This document shows, piece after piece, positions 26,547-32,275 of a stretch of DNA of 62,709 bases (the stretch's first letter is position 1; the number at the start of each line of letters is the position of its first letter). The position numbers and the translations under genes were made by a program. The notes under the pieces are model-generated. The model had not been told where the DNA came from. It did not search any database and saw nothing but the letters and a program-made list of their open reading frames with translations. The DNA is from a virus, in the IMG/VR virus record IMGVR_UViG_3300010412_000012, positions 1 through 62,709 of that record, one strand, 5' to 3'.

Positions 26547-26905
26547 TAGTAAATCTCCCTTGCATCTGTTACACAGTCCCACCTGTCCCCGCCGATACGA
26601 CGTTCGACAACTGCGACACCTTCCTCACACATGTGTGAGTCCTCATCCTGATTCAGCGGGTAGCGATCAAAGTTGTCGCTACTGTCACACCACAGAATCC
26701 CACGCTTGTCGCGTGCCTTCCAATACCCATCAGCACACTGATAGGCAGCTATCCTCTCCGGGTTTCCATCACTGTGTGCAGTAATGGTGGGTACCTTGTA
26801 CCTCTCTGCCGTAATCGAACAGCCTTGCAGCATGGCAGTTACCGCGAGACCGATAATCATAAAGATCAGGAACAGGAGTTCCGCTACCTTGTCATTCCGT
26901 TTCAT
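26546..26905 (-). CDS. Putative lipoprotein, Cys-rich
   Basis: 119 aa from ATG 26905, with GGAGG 7 nt upstream. Basic start KRNDKVAE, hydrophobic LLFLIFMIIGLAVTAML, then lipobox MLQGC, so the mature protein would be lipid-anchored in the periplasm or outer membrane. Mature part has six further cysteines, possibly disulfide-bonded. Early-expressed phage lipoproteins often block superinfection; that role is an inference. A palindrome (26625-26638) lies within the gene. Confidence 0.65.
   Translation of the reverse strand: MKRNDKVAELLFLIFMIIGLAVTAMLQGCSITAERYKVPTITAHSDGNPERIAAYQCADGYWKARDKRGILWCDSSDNFDRYPLNQDEDSHMCEEGVAVVERRIGGDRWDCVTDAREIY
26625..26638. promoter_or_regulatory. Palindrome copy 4 (perfect)
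   Basis: TCACACATGTGTGA, perfect 14-bp palindrome inside the lipoprotein gene. Confidence 0.65.
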
Positions 26906-27128
26906 CTTCAACCTCCACATGCCTGATACAGTCCCATAGTTCACGTGTCTCGTCAGGCGCGAAACAGTGGGATATGTCGGGGCCATGTCGGTATGTCACA
27001 CTTGTGTGAGTCTCAGCCTTTGCCTCCTGCCAGAACAGAATCGCTCCGACCATGTAGGCAGCAGCCAGAGACACAAGCGCGATGATAACGAGCACGACTA
27101 TGAAGTCAGGTGATGGACGGTACCTCAT
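26892..27128 (-). CDS. Small membrane protein
   Basis: 78 aa with one strong transmembrane helix (FIVVLVIIALVSLAAAYMVGA, about residues 9-29), then a soluble tail containing two cysteines and an acidic end. It overlaps the downstream lipoprotein gene and the upstream coiled-coil gene (ATGA). Likely inner membrane; may work with the lipoprotein. Palindrome 26996-27009 is within it. Confidence 0.6.
   Translation of the reverse strand: MRYRPSPDFIVVLVIIALVSLAAAYMVGAILFWQEAKAETHTSVTYRHGPDISHCFAPDETRELWDCIRHVEVEDETE
26996..27009. promoter_or_regulatory. Palindrome copy 5
   Basis: TCACACTTGTGTGA, arms meet directly with one central mismatch; inside gene 26892-27128. Confidence 0.6.
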
Positions 27129-27307
27129 GCCGCACCTGCCTCGCGCAGTCGCTCAACCATACGGTCAACCTCCATGCGCTTGCCAATGTACTGTCTATAC
27201 AGGCGTTCGTATCTCTGACAAATGTCCTCGTAGTGACGGACGCGCACGAACCCGAGACGATACATCAACATATCGAACAGGCTCTCTCTAAACTCTCGCT
27301 TGCTCAT
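27125..27307 (-). CDS. Small helical / coiled-coil protein
   Basis: 60 aa, strongly helical and basic (VRHYEDICQRYERLYRQYI, MVERLREAG). ATG overlaps on both sides. No domain recognised. Probably part of the early accessory set. Confidence 0.55.
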   Translation of the reverse strand: MSKREFRESLFDMLMYRLGFVRVRHYEDICQRYERLYRQYIGKRMEVDRMVERLREAGAA

Positions 27308-27801
27308 CTTATCTTCACCTCCTCGCCAAGCAGGATTGCTTGACGTTCGTTAATACCCATCTTCTGTGGATAGAACCTAGCGACGAATGATGGGTAGTAG
27401 TCGTCGCTATAGTCTGTGCCGAATTCCAACACCGGCTTTGCTGTTGCAGTTGAGATCAGCTGTACTATTTCACACCTGTCCTCTTGGTAACGGTCGTCGA
27501 ACTGGTAGTCAATCAGTTCCGATTGCTTTTGTGCGTGGTGTCCTATTACCTCCTCTGCCGGTTGCCATACGTGCAACGGCATTTGATTTACCACAATGAT
27601 GTCCTCCATCATTGAACGGTAGCCATCGTTCGGGTCTTCCTGCACACGATAGATCACACCGTCCAACATGAAGTACATGTAGTCCACAGGCTGATCCTTC
27701 CATATCTTATCGGGTGGGTCTGCTTCCGCTTCGGTGAACCATACACCTGAAAGCAAACCCATCCGATTGTGGAAGTGTTCGAGCCTTAGTTGTCTTTCCA
27801 T
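27304..27801 (-). CDS. Unknown acidic accessory protein
   Basis: 165 aa, ATG 27801 with a G-rich site (GGGGGAA) upstream. Acidic, Tyr/Trp-rich, mixed alpha-beta. No known motif. It overlaps its upstream neighbour by 16 bp and its downstream one by 4 bp. Function unknown. Confidence 0.6.
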   Translation of the reverse strand: MERQLRLEHFHNRMGLLSGVWFTEAEADPPDKIWKDQPVDYMYFMLDGVIYRVQEDPNDGYRSMMEDIIVVNQMPLHVWQPAEEVIGHHAQKQSELIDYQFDDRYQEDRCEIVQLISTATAKPVLEFGTDYSDDYYPSFVARFYPQKMGINERQAILLGEEVKIR

Positions 27802-28127
27802 TTGATTTCCCCCACTTCGAGAGACGCATCCTTCGTTGCCTTGACGCTGAATGATGCTTGCCTGTGTCCCATGTCGCTGTCGATCTTCGACATGAGCGCG
27901 GCCATGAATGGATCGTCAGCCAATTCATTAACCGTGTTCACAATGCTAAGTACGTCCTGCATGAGATCGTACTGTTCTTGGGTGAGCAGGGGTTCACCGC
28001 AGTCGGGGCAGAGCGCCCCTATCCATGCTCCGTAGTCCTGCATGGCAATGTCTTGTTTCTCGTAGTCGCAGTTGGGATTGTCGCATACGAGTCCGTTTGC
28101 TTGTACTTGGATGGGTTTCTGTTCCAT
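27786..28127 (-). CDS. Zinc-ribbon protein
   Basis: 113 aa, ATG 28127 with AAGGA 6 nt upstream. CDNPNC (about 15-20) and CPDC (about 40-43) form a zinc ribbon, followed by an acidic helical region and a beta-like end. Possibly an early regulator or inhibitor binding host complexes, by analogy with other small phage zinc proteins; not proven. Confidence 0.6.
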   Translation of the reverse strand: MEQKPIQVQANGLVCDNPNCDYEKQDIAMQDYGAWIGALCPDCGEPLLTQEQYDLMQDVLSIVNTVNELADDPFMAALMSKIDSDMGHRQASFSVKATKDASLEVGEIKWKDN

Positions 28128-28210
28128 TGTAGTTCCTTAATTGATTGCAGTAATACTACCACAAGGGTAGGGTCTCGATCGAGCACTGTTTGTAGGAAGT
28201 CCCTTTCCAT
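28019..28210 (-). CDS. Doubtful small gene overlapping the zinc-ribbon gene
   Basis: 63 codons from ATG 28210, with AAGGAG about 10 nt upstream at the end of the previous gene. It fills the 90-bp gap before the zinc-ribbon gene, but then runs 109 nt into it in another frame. The first 30 residues (ERDFLQTVLDRDPTLVVVLL) look protein-like; the rest is Thr/Arg/Lys-rich and probably only a shadow. Kept as low confidence. Confidence 0.3.
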   Translation of the reverse strand: MERDFLQTVLDRDPTLVVVLLQSIKELQWNRNPSKYKQTDSYATIPTATTRNKTLPCRTTEHG

Positions 28211-28217
28211 ACACCTG

Positions 28218-28562
28218 TTACTCCTTGTCTATGTTCCTCTGGACGTCCGGCCACTGAAGCTGGTCGCACAGTTCACACATACCTTCCAATTCAATGAAGG
28301 TATCCTCGTCCACATCCCGGTGGCACTCAGTACAGCAGCACTTGGAGATATGGGGTTTCGGGGTCGCGTTGTACCGTGACGCTTCAGCGAACCTGTCCCA
28401 ATCGAACTTGTTGCTGTCGCGCCTGAAGTACCCCGCTATCTTGTTCGTGAGTATCGTCAGGATCAAGGCAGGGTCACGCTGTTGCTGTATGCCCTCAATG
28501 ATCTTCTGATCCTCACGCCGCAGGATCGAAGCTATCGCTTCATAGTCTTTCTTACTTGCCAT
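28218..28562 (-). CDS. Cys-rich small protein
   Basis: 114 aa from ATG 28562, with AAGGAGAG 6 nt upstream; the frame is open further upstream but has no better start. N-terminal helix, then CCCTECHRDVDED and MCELC, a likely zinc site. A palindrome (28574-28589) lies just upstream of the ribosome-binding site. Function unknown. Confidence 0.6.
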   Translation of the reverse strand: MASKKDYEAIASILRREDQKIIEGIQQQRDPALILTILTNKIAGYFRRDSNKFDWDRFAEASRYNATPKPHISKCCCTECHRDVDEDTFIELEGMCELCDQLQWPDVQRNIDKE

Positions 28563-28833
28563 GCTCTCTCCTTTCACACACGTGTGTGACTTGTTCGTTG
28601 TACCAAGACTCGTACCCCTCACAGAAGTGCGTGAGGAATGAGCCATGCTCTGCTATTGACCCGAACCTCTGAACCAAGAAACAAAGACACACTGTACGCC
28701 ACAGCACACGTGCCTCAATCGCGTCCAAGTCAACCTGTTCAGGGGTAGAGCCACGCCGCCGATGATAACGAGGAGTGGGCGCACCGATCATCAGCAGCGC
28801 GGCTCTATAGTCGTCGTGAGTGAAACGGCTCAC
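28552..28833 (-). CDS. Unknown small protein
   Basis: 93 aa, GTG start at 28833 overlapping the upstream stop (GTGA), with AAGG upstream. Contains RYHRRRGSTPEQVDLDAIEARVLWRT. No domain recognised. Its last codons carry palindrome copy 6 and the ribosome-binding site of the next gene. Confidence 0.55.
   Translation of the reverse strand: MSRFTHDDYRAALLMIGAPTPRYHRRRGSTPEQVDLDAIEARVLWRTVCLCFLVQRFGSIAEHGSFLTHFCEGYESWYNEQVTHVCERREHGK
28574..28589. promoter_or_regulatory. Palindrome copy 6 (perfect, 16 bp)
   Basis: TCACACACGTGTGTGA. It overlaps the end of one gene and ends only a few bases upstream of the AAGGAGAG site of the next, so a bound protein or an RNA hairpin could affect that start. Confidence 0.65.
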
Positions 28834-29165
28834 AGCAGCACGCCGCCTTTCTTCAGCTGCCGCATGAACAGTTGGTACGGTGCCGCATCGTCACCAGCTG
28901 TACGCAACGCACGCGAGACCACCGGCCACTCGTCGTGCCAGATCATCACCCACATTGGGAAACGCCTGTCACCAGTGAACTCACGGTGCAGGACTGACCT
29001 AAGTAACCGCTGGTCTGCCCACTTCATGTCGTCCTGCCTGCAAGCTGACCGCAGCGCCGATTCAATCTTGGCATGATTGCTCCTGCATAGCGCGATGCCT
29101 TTGGATGCCATAGGCACCTGCATACAGTCCCAATCACCTGCCAGTTCCGTCTTCATGTTTCTCAT
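28830..29165 (-). CDS. Unknown small basic protein
   Basis: 111 aa, ATG 29165 with GGAG 8 nt upstream and overlapping the previous TAA. Basic with Trp-rich RRFPMWVMIWHDEW and a basic end. No known domain. Early leftward block. Confidence 0.55.
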   Translation of the reverse strand: MRNMKTELAGDWDCMQVPMASKGIALCRSNHAKIESALRSACRQDDMKWADQRLLRSVLHREFTGDRRFPMWVMIWHDEWPVVSRALRTAGDDAAPYQLFMRQLKKGGVLL

Positions 29166-29476
29166 TATTCACACTCCAAACACGTGAACAGAACAGCATC
29201 ACGCCCTTCCAACTCAGGCACGATCCAAACATAGTGTGCCTCGACAGGCGTACCATCCTGACACCAGCACATCTCACATTCCGGGGTGCCGACCATCAGT
29301 TCGCCGAACATCTCAAAGTCACAACCGAATGTGGCGATCAGATCATCCATCGTGTATGCAACACGTGGCTCAAATGTACCGATACCTTCCATCGCACAGC
29401 TTGCGCGTGGCCCATCTTCCAGTACGTCGCGCTCCATGTTCTGAAGCATAATGTCTAGTTGTTTCATGTTACCCAT
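29165..29476 (-). CDS. Cys-rich acidic protein, first gene after the non-coding region
   Basis: 103 aa from ATG 29476, with GAGGAG 6 nt upstream; a GTG at 29497 is an alternative. Acidic, with CEMCWC and CLECE, so a zinc or disulfide site is possible. It is the first gene leftward of the 29.5-30.1 kb non-coding stretch and has a palindrome (29494-29508) in its leader. Function unknown. Confidence 0.6.
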   Translation of the reverse strand: MGNMKQLDIMLQNMERDVLEDGPRASCAMEGIGTFEPRVAYTMDDLIATFGCDFEMFGELMVGTPECEMCWCQDGTPVEAHYVWIVPELEGRDAVLFTCLECE

Positions 29477-29493
29477 GTCTATCTCCTCGTCAT

Positions 29494-29508
29494 TCACACA
29501 GTGTGTGA
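29494..29508. promoter_or_regulatory. Palindrome copy 7
   Basis: TCACACAGTGTGTGA in the leader of gene 29165-29476, about 18 bp upstream of its ATG. Confidence 0.65.
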
Positions 29509-29560
29509 GTTGTTATGTTTGTAACAGATGTATTTGAAAACATCTGTGTCAAACGTAAAT

Positions 29561-29860
29561 CCATTAAGTCCATCATCGCGTCCTCATTAAGTCCAAGTTA
29601 TTTTCTCACTTGGTCACGCGAGTGTCCAGTGTAATCAGTCGCTTATCCATTAGGTATAATTAGTCCACGATTTTCAGAGAACAAACATATATAGAATTAG
29701 AGGGTGAAGGGGTTTTGGTCGCCCCGTTACCCCGGCTGTTGCTCTCGCTATGGGGGGTTGTCCTCCGAAATCTATGGACTAATTATACTTAATAGATAAG
29801 TTATTGTATTGTATAGGCGACACACACACCTATCGCGTCCATCGCGTCCATTAAGTCCAA
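29561..29860. repeat. Iteron-like ATTAAGTCCA repeats
   Basis: Copies at 29561-29572, 29585-29596 and 29848-29860, the last two preceded by GCGTCC. Variants with an inserted TATAATTAG occur in both arms of the inverted repeat. All are in the same orientation on the plus strand except the inverted-repeat arm. Confidence 0.5.
29642..29800. repeat. Inverted repeat with two convergent TATAAT boxes
   Basis: Arms 29642-29675 and 29767-29800; the first 26 positions match at 24 when one arm is reversed. Each arm contains TATAAT (29655-29660 on plus, 29787-29782 on minus), pointing toward each other. No good -35 box is visible at either. The leftward box could serve gene 29165-29476. Confidence 0.6.
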
Positions 29861-29944
29861 ACTCGCTGCCGAAAGTCACGGCTGATGATAACGCCCGCAC
29901 CCCTGAACCCCTAGGTTTGAAAACATCTGTTATTGAAACGTATG

Positions 29945-29960
29945 TCACACACCTGTGTGA
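29945..29960. promoter_or_regulatory. Palindrome copy 8
   Basis: TCACACACCTGTGTGA, perfect arms around two bases, in the non-coding region between the terminator and the inverted repeat. Confidence 0.65.
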
Positions 29961-30001
29961 AAGGGTGTTAGGGTCACGTGTCCAAAACTGCTCACGCGGG
30001 C

Positions 30002-30030
30002 AAAAAAAGGGGCGGGCCGTAGCCCACCCC
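30002..30030 (-). terminator. Intrinsic terminator after the first leftward gene
   Basis: Leftward transcript: GGGGTGGGC, loop TACG, GCCCGCCCC (one G-U pair), then TTTTTTT. A strong rho-independent terminator directly downstream of gene 30066-30602. Confidence 0.8.
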
Positions 30031-30065
30031 CGCGCCGGTTCCCAAGCCCGGCTGTCCTCGATAGG

Positions 30066-30602
30066 TTACGAAAGCTCGTAACCGTGTTCGGCACAAACAG
30101 CTTGCAACGCCTGTATGAAAGCAGACTTGCTAGTGCTGTTGAGAATGTCCGTTGCGATCTTGTCGAGCGGATCGACCTGCGCGGCCTTGTTCTTCTTGAA
30201 GAATTCGGCTTTGATTTGTTTCACGCTCGGCGTACCCTTTTTCGACAGGCGCACGAAAATGCGCGCTACCTTGATTGCGTCATGCCATACGAAACGCTCG
30301 CAACGCTTGTCGGATTCGACCGCTTCACACAGCGTTTGCAATTCGTGATGCGACCGCAATACTGCGCGACACTCGGACATGCGGGAATCGCGGCTGCGAC
30401 CTTTCCAGCCCATTTCATCCGCAACGGCTGTCACGATTTCTTTAATGTCCGTAGCGGGTACGGCGGCGTCGTAATCTTCGCCGATGATTTCACACATGTG
30501 TGAAACGAGATTGGTCTGCGATGTTACCTTGCGATAGGTGTCTGCAAACCCCGAAACGATTTTGCTAAGTACGGACTTAGCCACCTTGTTTGTTTTACTC
30601 AC
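30066..30602 (-). CDS. First leftward gene, candidate regulator
   Basis: 178 aa from GTG 30602, with AGAGG 8 nt upstream; the frame is open to 30791 but that part is Pro-rich and shadow-like. Helical, Lys-rich, with KVAKSVLSKIVSGFADTYRK and SVKQIKAEFFKKNKAAQ. It is transcribed alone: promoter-like sequence upstream, strong terminator downstream. Palindromes lie both in its upstream region (30674) and within it (30490). This makes it the leading candidate for a protein that binds the palindrome family or controls early genes, but no DNA-binding fold could be named. Confidence 0.6.
   Translation of the reverse strand: MSKTNKVAKSVLSKIVSGFADTYRKVTSQTNLVSHMCEIIGEDYDAAVPATDIKEIVTAVADEMGWKGRSRDSRMSECRAVLRSHHELQTLCEAVESDKRCERFVWHDAIKVARIFVRLSKKGTPSVKQIKAEFFKKNKAAQVDPLDKIATDILNSTSKSAFIQALQAVCAEHGYELS
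30490..30503. promoter_or_regulatory. Palindrome copy 9 (perfect)
   Basis: TCACACATGTGTGA inside the candidate regulator gene. Confidence 0.65.
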
Positions 30603-30644
30603 GATGAATACCTCTTTCGTGGGGTGCGCCCTTCGCTCCCCTTC

Positions 30645-30650
30645 ACTATA
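30645..30650 (-). promoter_or_regulatory. Candidate leftward early promoter (-10 box)
   Basis: TATAGT read leftward, about 43 bp upstream of GTG 30602. No consensus -35 is present, but palindrome copy 10 starts 23 bp upstream, at about the -36 to -49 position, as expected for an operator. The same 9-mer TCACTATAC recurs at 34204-34212. Confidence 0.4.
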
Positions 30651-30673
30651 CAAGTGATTGGAAAGGACAGGAC

Positions 30674-30687
30674 TCACACATGTGTGA
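30674..30687. promoter_or_regulatory. Palindrome copy 10 (perfect), operator-like
   Basis: TCACACATGTGTGA in the divergent gap between leftward and rightward blocks, next to the candidate leftward promoter. The rest of the gap (30688-30846) is G-rich, then AT-rich with TATATA at about 30783; no clear rightward promoter could be fixed. Confidence 0.7.
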
Positions 30688-30846
30688 AAAGGGGACACCG
30701 GGGTACCGGGCCAAGGGGGGGCCGGGGTTGGGGGATCGTTTACCTCCCTCAAACATGTAACCCCCAAAAATGAAAAGTGGGCTATATACACACACTCAAT
30801 TTTTATGGTACGCTATGACTTCGTCCACGAGACGAGGAGAGCTGAA

Positions 30847-31050
30847 ATGCCCAACAACTGTTACAACTGCGAACACTTCGAGTACAAGCTCGAGAACCCC
30901 TTCGTGGGTGAATGCCACAGGTACCCCCCGACGCAGACCCCACAGCACTTTCCTCTGGCCGGTCAGCCCGAGCACTGGGGATACCCGAAAATCGAAGTGC
31001 CTTCCTACTGCTCTGAGTGGAAAGAGGCCGGACAAGGAGACTTCCCGTAA
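30847..31050 (+). CDS. Small Cys-rich (zinc-finger-like) protein, first rightward gene
   Basis: 67 aa from ATG 30847, with GAGGAG 7 nt upstream. NCYNCEHF...GECHRYPP...SYCSEW: four cysteines in a pattern met in small phage and bacterial proteins of unknown role. First gene of the late block; overlaps the next ATG (TAATG). Confidence 0.6.
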   Translation: MPNNCYNCEHFEYKLENPFVGECHRYPPTQTPQHFPLAGQPEHWGYPKIEVPSYCSEWKEAGQGDFP

Positions 31051-31322
31051 TGGAAAAAATCTGGATTGTAGTGTGGGTCTTAATGACACCACCACAGGGT
31101 GACGGGGTCGCATACCAGAAGGACTACGGTATGGCGGGTCCGATCGACGAGCACACCTGCGAACTGATGCGCGATGAAATCATTGACTTAGCTGCCCGCC
31201 GCTCTGAAGCGCACGCGCTCGTAGCAACGTGCCGGAAAATGAGACCGGAAGATGCTAAGCTGCTCGAGAAGAACACCCCTTTACCAAGGATTGAACGTGA
31301 CCGGAAAAATACGACCACTTGA
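31050..31322 (+). CDS. Small possibly exported protein
   Basis: 90 aa from ATG 31050. Short hydrophobic start (KIWIVVWVLMT) could be a weak signal peptide. The rest is charged, with two cysteines (HTCELMRDEI, ATCRKM), perhaps disulfide-bonded. Unknown function. Confidence 0.55.
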   Translation: MEKIWIVVWVLMTPPQGDGVAYQKDYGMAGPIDEHTCELMRDEIIDLAARRSEAHALVATCRKMRPEDAKLLEKNTPLPRIERDRKNTTT

Positions 31323-31500
31323 AGACGACCTCTACCCGATGAATCAGGATCGAGTCAATTTCGATGCTTTGATGTACGCGAACTCGATTGATTACATCGC
31401 CGGGTACGTGCGCCGGAACAAGATCGGTATAGAGGAGGCCGTAGCGATGATTGAAAAAGACGTTCGGATGATGCTTGACCAGCGGCATCGGACTCAGTAG
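31297..31500 (+). CDS. Small unknown protein (67 aa)
   Basis: GTG 31297 has AAGGA 6 nt upstream and overlaps the previous gene by 26 bp. Helical, with RRNKIGIEEAVAMIEKDVRMM. No domain recognised. Confidence 0.5.
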   Translation: MTGKIRPLEDDLYPMNQDRVNFDALMYANSIDYIAGYVRRNKIGIEEAVAMIEKDVRMMLDQRHRTQ

Positions 31501-31540
31501 CATCGTGGATGTTTCCAACCAATGTAAGGAACCACAAGAG

Positions 31541-31783
31541 ATGTTTACTATCCGATTCGTTCAGCATCACGACAAAGATCGCTACAAATCATACTCCTGT
31601 CGAGCATACGACGTCCGTCACGATGGCACAGGAGAAGCCACCGTCCGAATGCACTTTCCCGATGGGGAGATGTACGAAGAACAGGTCGGCGCGAAGACCC
31701 CCTACGATGTCGCCTACGTCACCAACGTGGAGTCGCGCACTATCGACGTCGTCAAAGAACTAATGTGTCTGAGAGAGGACTGA
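31541..31783 (+). CDS. Small beta-rich unknown protein (80 aa)
   Basis: ATG 31541 with AAGGA about 10 nt upstream; the frame is open to 31475 without a better start. Charged and beta-like (GEATVRMHFPDGEMYEEQV). Unknown. Confidence 0.5.
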   Translation: MFTIRFVQHHDKDRYKSYSCRAYDVRHDGTGEATVRMHFPDGEMYEEQVGAKTPYDVAYVTNVESRTIDVVKELMCLRED

Positions 31784-31786
31784 GCC

Positions 31787-31903
31787 ATGTACAGTATTGC
31801 ATGTTTTGTAGTCGTCGCATTGATCGTTGCAAGTGGTGTTTACATCTACCACGACCAGATCGACGCGCTCGTGCAGAAAGTCAGGGCGCGGTTTAAGAAG
31901 TAA
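31787..31903 (+). CDS. 38-aa single-pass membrane protein
   Basis: Found in the gap after 31783: ATG 31787, GAGAGG 8 nt upstream, stop TAA 31901-31903 overlapping the next ATG. Hydrophobic CFVVVALIVASGVYIY, then a basic end (QKVRARFKK). Inner-membrane micropeptide of unknown role. Confidence 0.55.
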   Translation: MYSIACFVVVALIVASGVYIYHDQIDALVQKVRARFKK

Positions 31904-32085
31904 TGCCGCGTCGGAGCATGAACGGGGTCAGGGTTCACCTGATCGTGACCAAACCCCAGCATACCCGGTTGGACGCCCTCGCGCAGAAGACCGGGTTGCC
32001 CATGTCTGAGTTACTTAGGCGTGCGATTGACACTTATCTGGGACAAGATGGACAAGCAAAAACTGAAACAGCAAATCAAGGCTGA
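31903..32085 (+). CDS. Ribbon-helix-helix DNA-binding protein
   Basis: 60 aa. VRVHLIVTKPQHTRLDALAQ gives the ribbon strand and first helix, then TGLPMSELLRRAIDTYL the second helix, the classic CopG/Arc arrangement. Such proteins bind short palindromes as dimers of dimers. It precedes terminase and is a natural candidate for a late/early switch regulator, and another candidate binder of the TCACACA palindromes. TAATG overlap with the micropeptide gene. Confidence 0.75.
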   Translation: MPRRSMNGVRVHLIVTKPQHTRLDALAQKTGLPMSELLRRAIDTYLGQDGQAKTETANQG

Positions 32086-32224
32086 CGCGAACCCCGACAA
32101 GCTCGTGGCCGCGATCAAGCGCGGAGATAAGAGCTACATCCGGGGAGCGTTGCAATGGTACGAGAGGAAAGCTGGCGCGAAAGAGCTTACGGCATTCCTG
32201 CGAGACTGCTACTCGGGTGGTTAG
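32048..32224 (+). CDS. Small basic helical protein (58 aa)
   Basis: ATG 32048, weak GGGACAAG site upstream; overlaps the RHH gene by 38 bp. Lys-rich (MDKQKLKQQIKADANPDKLV) and helical. No domain recognised. The 51 bp that follow before terminase hold only its ribosome-binding site and part of a doubtful membrane-like frame. Confidence 0.5.
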   Translation: MDKQKLKQQIKADANPDKLVAAIKRGDKSYIRGALQWYERKAGAKELTAFLRDCYSGG

Positions 32225-32275
32225 CTCTTGCGGTTGTATTCACGTGGGTGATTTTATGGCCTGTGAGGAAATTTT

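Larger units (their letters stand above)
29533..29930. repeat. Direct repeat TTTGAAAACATCTGT, two copies
   Basis: Exact 15-bp copies at 29533-29547 and 29916-29930 bracket the inverted-repeat region. The first also forms a hairpin with the upstream ACAGATGT. Confidence 0.6.
29510..30065. other. Non-coding control / possible origin region
   Basis: No convincing gene on either strand; a plus-strand frame at 29809-30081 has no start signal and reads as low-complexity. The stretch holds an imperfect inverted repeat with two TATAAT boxes, three ATTAAGTCCA repeats, a TTTGAAAACATCTGT direct repeat, palindrome copy 8 and an intrinsic terminator. AT-rich patches alternate with G/C runs. This density of repeats in one of the few non-coding gaps suits a replication origin or master control region. 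Confidence 0.6.

Noticed and set aside
20181-29895. 15-bp match GCTGATGATAACGCC at about 20.19 kb and 29.88 kb as a functional repeat
   Set aside because: One such match is expected by chance between all positions of a 62-kb sequence.
29809-30081. 90-codon plus-strand frame in the non-coding control region
   Set aside because: No ribosome site, Ser/Pro/Arg-rich, overlaps repeats and the terminator.
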